Below, in pieces: positions 62,695 through 64,000 of a stretch of DNA of 64,000 bases (the first letter of the stretch is position 1; the number at the start of each line of letters is the position of its first letter). Where the stretch lies: NCBI GenBank assembly GCA_947457075.1, contig CANGUG010000005.1:87778-151777 (forward strand), read 5' to 3'. Origin of the DNA: Bacteroidota bacterium (GTDB lineage Bacteria > Bacteroidota > Bacteroidia > Chitinophagales > Chitinophagaceae). A program made the translations under genes and the position numbers. Below the pieces are notes generated by a model. It was not told the origin of the DNA. It worked only from the letters and a program-made list of their open reading frames with translations, and did no database searches.

Positions 62695-63657
62695 CTATAT
62701 ATTAAATAAAGAGAACATAAAAAATACGATCATTAATACAGCCATCAAAAACACCGTTAAAATATTTAAAATAAAAAATTTGAGCAGGGTCTTTTTTCTA
62801 GATTGATTAAAATGGTTGCGGAGTGACTTGTATAAATAGAAAAACTGTACAATGAGTGAAAAGAAACTAAATATAGCAAATACCTTACCAAACACGAAAT
62901 GAGTAAATAAATTTACCAGTTGTACAGCAAAAAGAATGATAAAGTATGCACAGTAAAGATGAATGCTAAATATCAGATGATCTACAAAATAATGATTCTT
63001 ATTTCGACGATAAAGCACCCATAGAAAAAAAGCAAATAATGGGAGGGATAAATACAACATTCTTGAAAAATTATGTTCAAATTCTTCAATAAGTGCTTTT
63101 GCAATTTTCAAATTGTCTCCTTCATATTTTTCATTTAACTCAATCCCTTTCTTTTTCACAACGGCATCTAGCCAACTATCTCTTTTTGATTCAGGTAATT
63201 TTTTTTGCGCTGCTTCATATTCTTTAATGGTTTTGAATTTTTTCGTATCATTCTCTAATTCCAAATTAAAGCCTTCATTAAAGCCAGTTACCAACTCTTT
63301 TTGAGAAGTTTTATTGTTATCGAACGCTGCTGGCTTGTCTGGCACATCGGCAGTAAACATAAATAAAAAGAACACGGCCGAAACAAAAATATACATCCTA
63401 ATGGGATGTATGTATGAAGCTCTTTTACCTTGTATATATAAATGCGTCAAGCTTCCGGGCTTAAATAACAATAGCTTTAATGTCTTCCATAATTTCCCAT
63501 CAAAATGAGTAATATCTTCAATAAAATGCTTTATTAATTGTATAAAGCTTTCTTTAACTTCTACATTTTCTTGACCGCATTGTTGACAAAAGCGTCCTGC
63601 TACTTCAGTTCCGCAGTTGAGGCAAATTTTTTCAGTTCTTTCTTTTAAATGTGACAT
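62695..63657 (-). CDS. DUF3667 family membrane protein with zinc ribbon
   Basis: A 320-residue protein. The N-terminus has a zinc-ribbon (CLNCGTEVAGRFCQQCGQ), then the block FIEDITHFDGKLWKTLKLLLFKPGSL and about four membrane helices, as in DUF3667 proteins; a charged helical insert (residues 120-190) interrupts. Function is unknown. The frame runs upstream into the tandem repeat, but ATG 63657 is where family similarity starts. It heads the transcript with mazG. Confidence 0.85.
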   Translation of the reverse strand: MSHLKERTEKICLNCGTEVAGRFCQQCGQENVEVKESFIQLIKHFIEDITHFDGKLWKTLKLLLFKPGSLTHLYIQGKRASYIHPIRMYIFVSAVFFLFMFTADVPDKPAAFDNNKTSQKELVTGFNEGFNLELENDTKKFKTIKEYEAAQKKLPESKRDSWLDAVVKKKGIELNEKYEGDNLKIAKALIEEFEHNFSRMLYLSLPLFAFFLWVLYRRNKNHYFVDHLIFSIHLYCAYFIILFAVQLVNLFTHFVFGKVFAIFSFFSLIVQFFYLYKSLRNHFNQSRKKTLLKFFILNILTVFLMAVLMIVFFMFSLFNI

Positions 63658-63703
63658 ACAATTTATGGTTCTAGTACTAAGATAAGCATTGTTTGGATAG
63701 ACA

Positions 63704-64000
63704 GGACTGCCGGCTCTTTTCATTCGCCGTCTTCCCATTCGAGTCGGTTTTACCCAAAGCCTTCGGGACTGCCGGCTCTTTTCATTCGCCGTCTTCCCTT
63801 TCAAGTCGGTTTTACCCAAAGCCTTTCAAACTCTTAAACGGGACTGCCGGCTCTTTTCATTCGCCGTCTTCCCATTCGAGTCGGTTTTACCCAAAGCCTT
63901 TCAAACTCTTAAACGGGACTGCCGGCTCTTTTCATTCGCCGTCTTCCCATTCGAGTCGGTTTTACCCAAAGCCTTTCAAACTCTTAAACGGGACTGCCGG
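63704..64000. repeat. 75-bp tandem repeat array (continues beyond the window)
   Basis: Units begin with GGACTGCCGGCTC at 63704, 63766, 63841, 63916 and 63991 (cut by the end). The first unit is 62 bp because 13 bases of TCAAACTCTTAAAC are missing; the next three are 75 bp and nearly identical (one has CCCTTTCAAG for CCCATTCGAG). Each holds a CGGC/GCCG hairpin and flanking GACT/AGTC. No ORF runs through all units. The 63658-63703 stretch between it and the DUF3667 gene shows only an imperfect promoter-like TATCTTAG. Confidence 0.95.

Noticed and set aside
63658..63819. N-terminal extension of the DUF3667 protein through the repeats
   Set aside because: The extension consists of repeat-derived basic residues, lacks family similarity, and the ATG at 63657 opens the recognised zinc-ribbon domain.
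63704..64000. CRISPR-like array
   Set aside because: The whole 75-bp unit repeats, with no unique spacers between conserved repeats, so it is a tandem repeat.

Overview
The window reads as ordinary chromosome of a Bacteroidota bacterium, most likely of the Chitinophagaceae (Sediminibacterium-like). The evidence is low GC content, -7 boxes of the TAnnTTTG type in front of many genes, type IX secretion genes (porW- and porQ-like), DUF4270 and GIN-domain (DUF2807) proteins, a SusC-like TonB-dependent receptor, a PorW-side AtpZ gene, and KdsC/RfaE2 from LPS synthesis. Start codons are mostly ATG with some TTG and GTG, and Shine-Dalgarno sequences are rare. No prophage, insertion sequence, CRISPR array or recognisable defence island was found.

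Layout. 1-3.6 kb: a sugar MFS transporter (5' end outside the window) and a ROK sugar kinase on +, lipA on -, osmC on +. 3.6-6.4 kb: a minus-strand run maf, UbiA prenyltransferase, kdsC, iscX, 2Fe-2S ferredoxin. 6.5-15.8 kb: alpha/beta hydrolase, topA, fatty-acid desaturase, a transglutaminase-like gene overlapping ogt, cdd, lepB, pdhB. 15.9-25.9 kb: a large TonB receptor, purC, a 180-nt palindromic element, trhO, a small membrane protein, a penicillin-acylase-family enzyme, a GSCFA protein and rlmB. 25.9-35 kb: metK, DUF4270 lipoprotein, a GT5-only glycogen-synthase-like protein, then a plus-strand run of flippase-like protein, rfaE2, ALDH7-type dehydrogenase, subtilase and DinB. 35-48 kb: yceI, sucC, SprT-like, AtpI/AtpZ-like proteins and an M23-N-terminus-like membrane protein, then porW-like, class A PBP, porQ-like and lon. 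48-52 kb: a small repeat lipoprotein, der, era, an initiator tRNA-Met and ctlX. 52-59 kb: GIN-domain protein, a TPP riboswitch in front of a TonB receptor, an S33 peptidase lipoprotein, rhodanese, PASTA protein, ddl and a ferredoxin. 59-64 kb: acyl-CoA reductase, degP/htrA, mazG, a DUF3667 protein and a 75-bp tandem repeat running off the window end.

How genes work together. Envelope biogenesis dominates: KdsC and RfaE2 (LPS core), a class A PBP, Ddl and PASTA (peptidoglycan), LepB (export), DegP (periplasmic quality control), PorW/PorQ (type IX secretion). Central metabolism is represented by PdhB, SucC and LipA; PDH needs both thiamine pyrophosphate and lipoate, and the riboswitch-controlled receptor at 53.2 kb probably imports thiamine.

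The items most worth a second look are the 180-nt palindrome at 19.84-20.02 kb, the 75-bp tandem array at the right end, a 59-residue heptad-repeat lipoprotein resembling Braun's lipoprotein in design (48.2 kb), the AtpZ/AtpI module detached from the ATP synthase genes, and the thiamine riboswitch/receptor unit. No convincing wholly new multigene system was seen.
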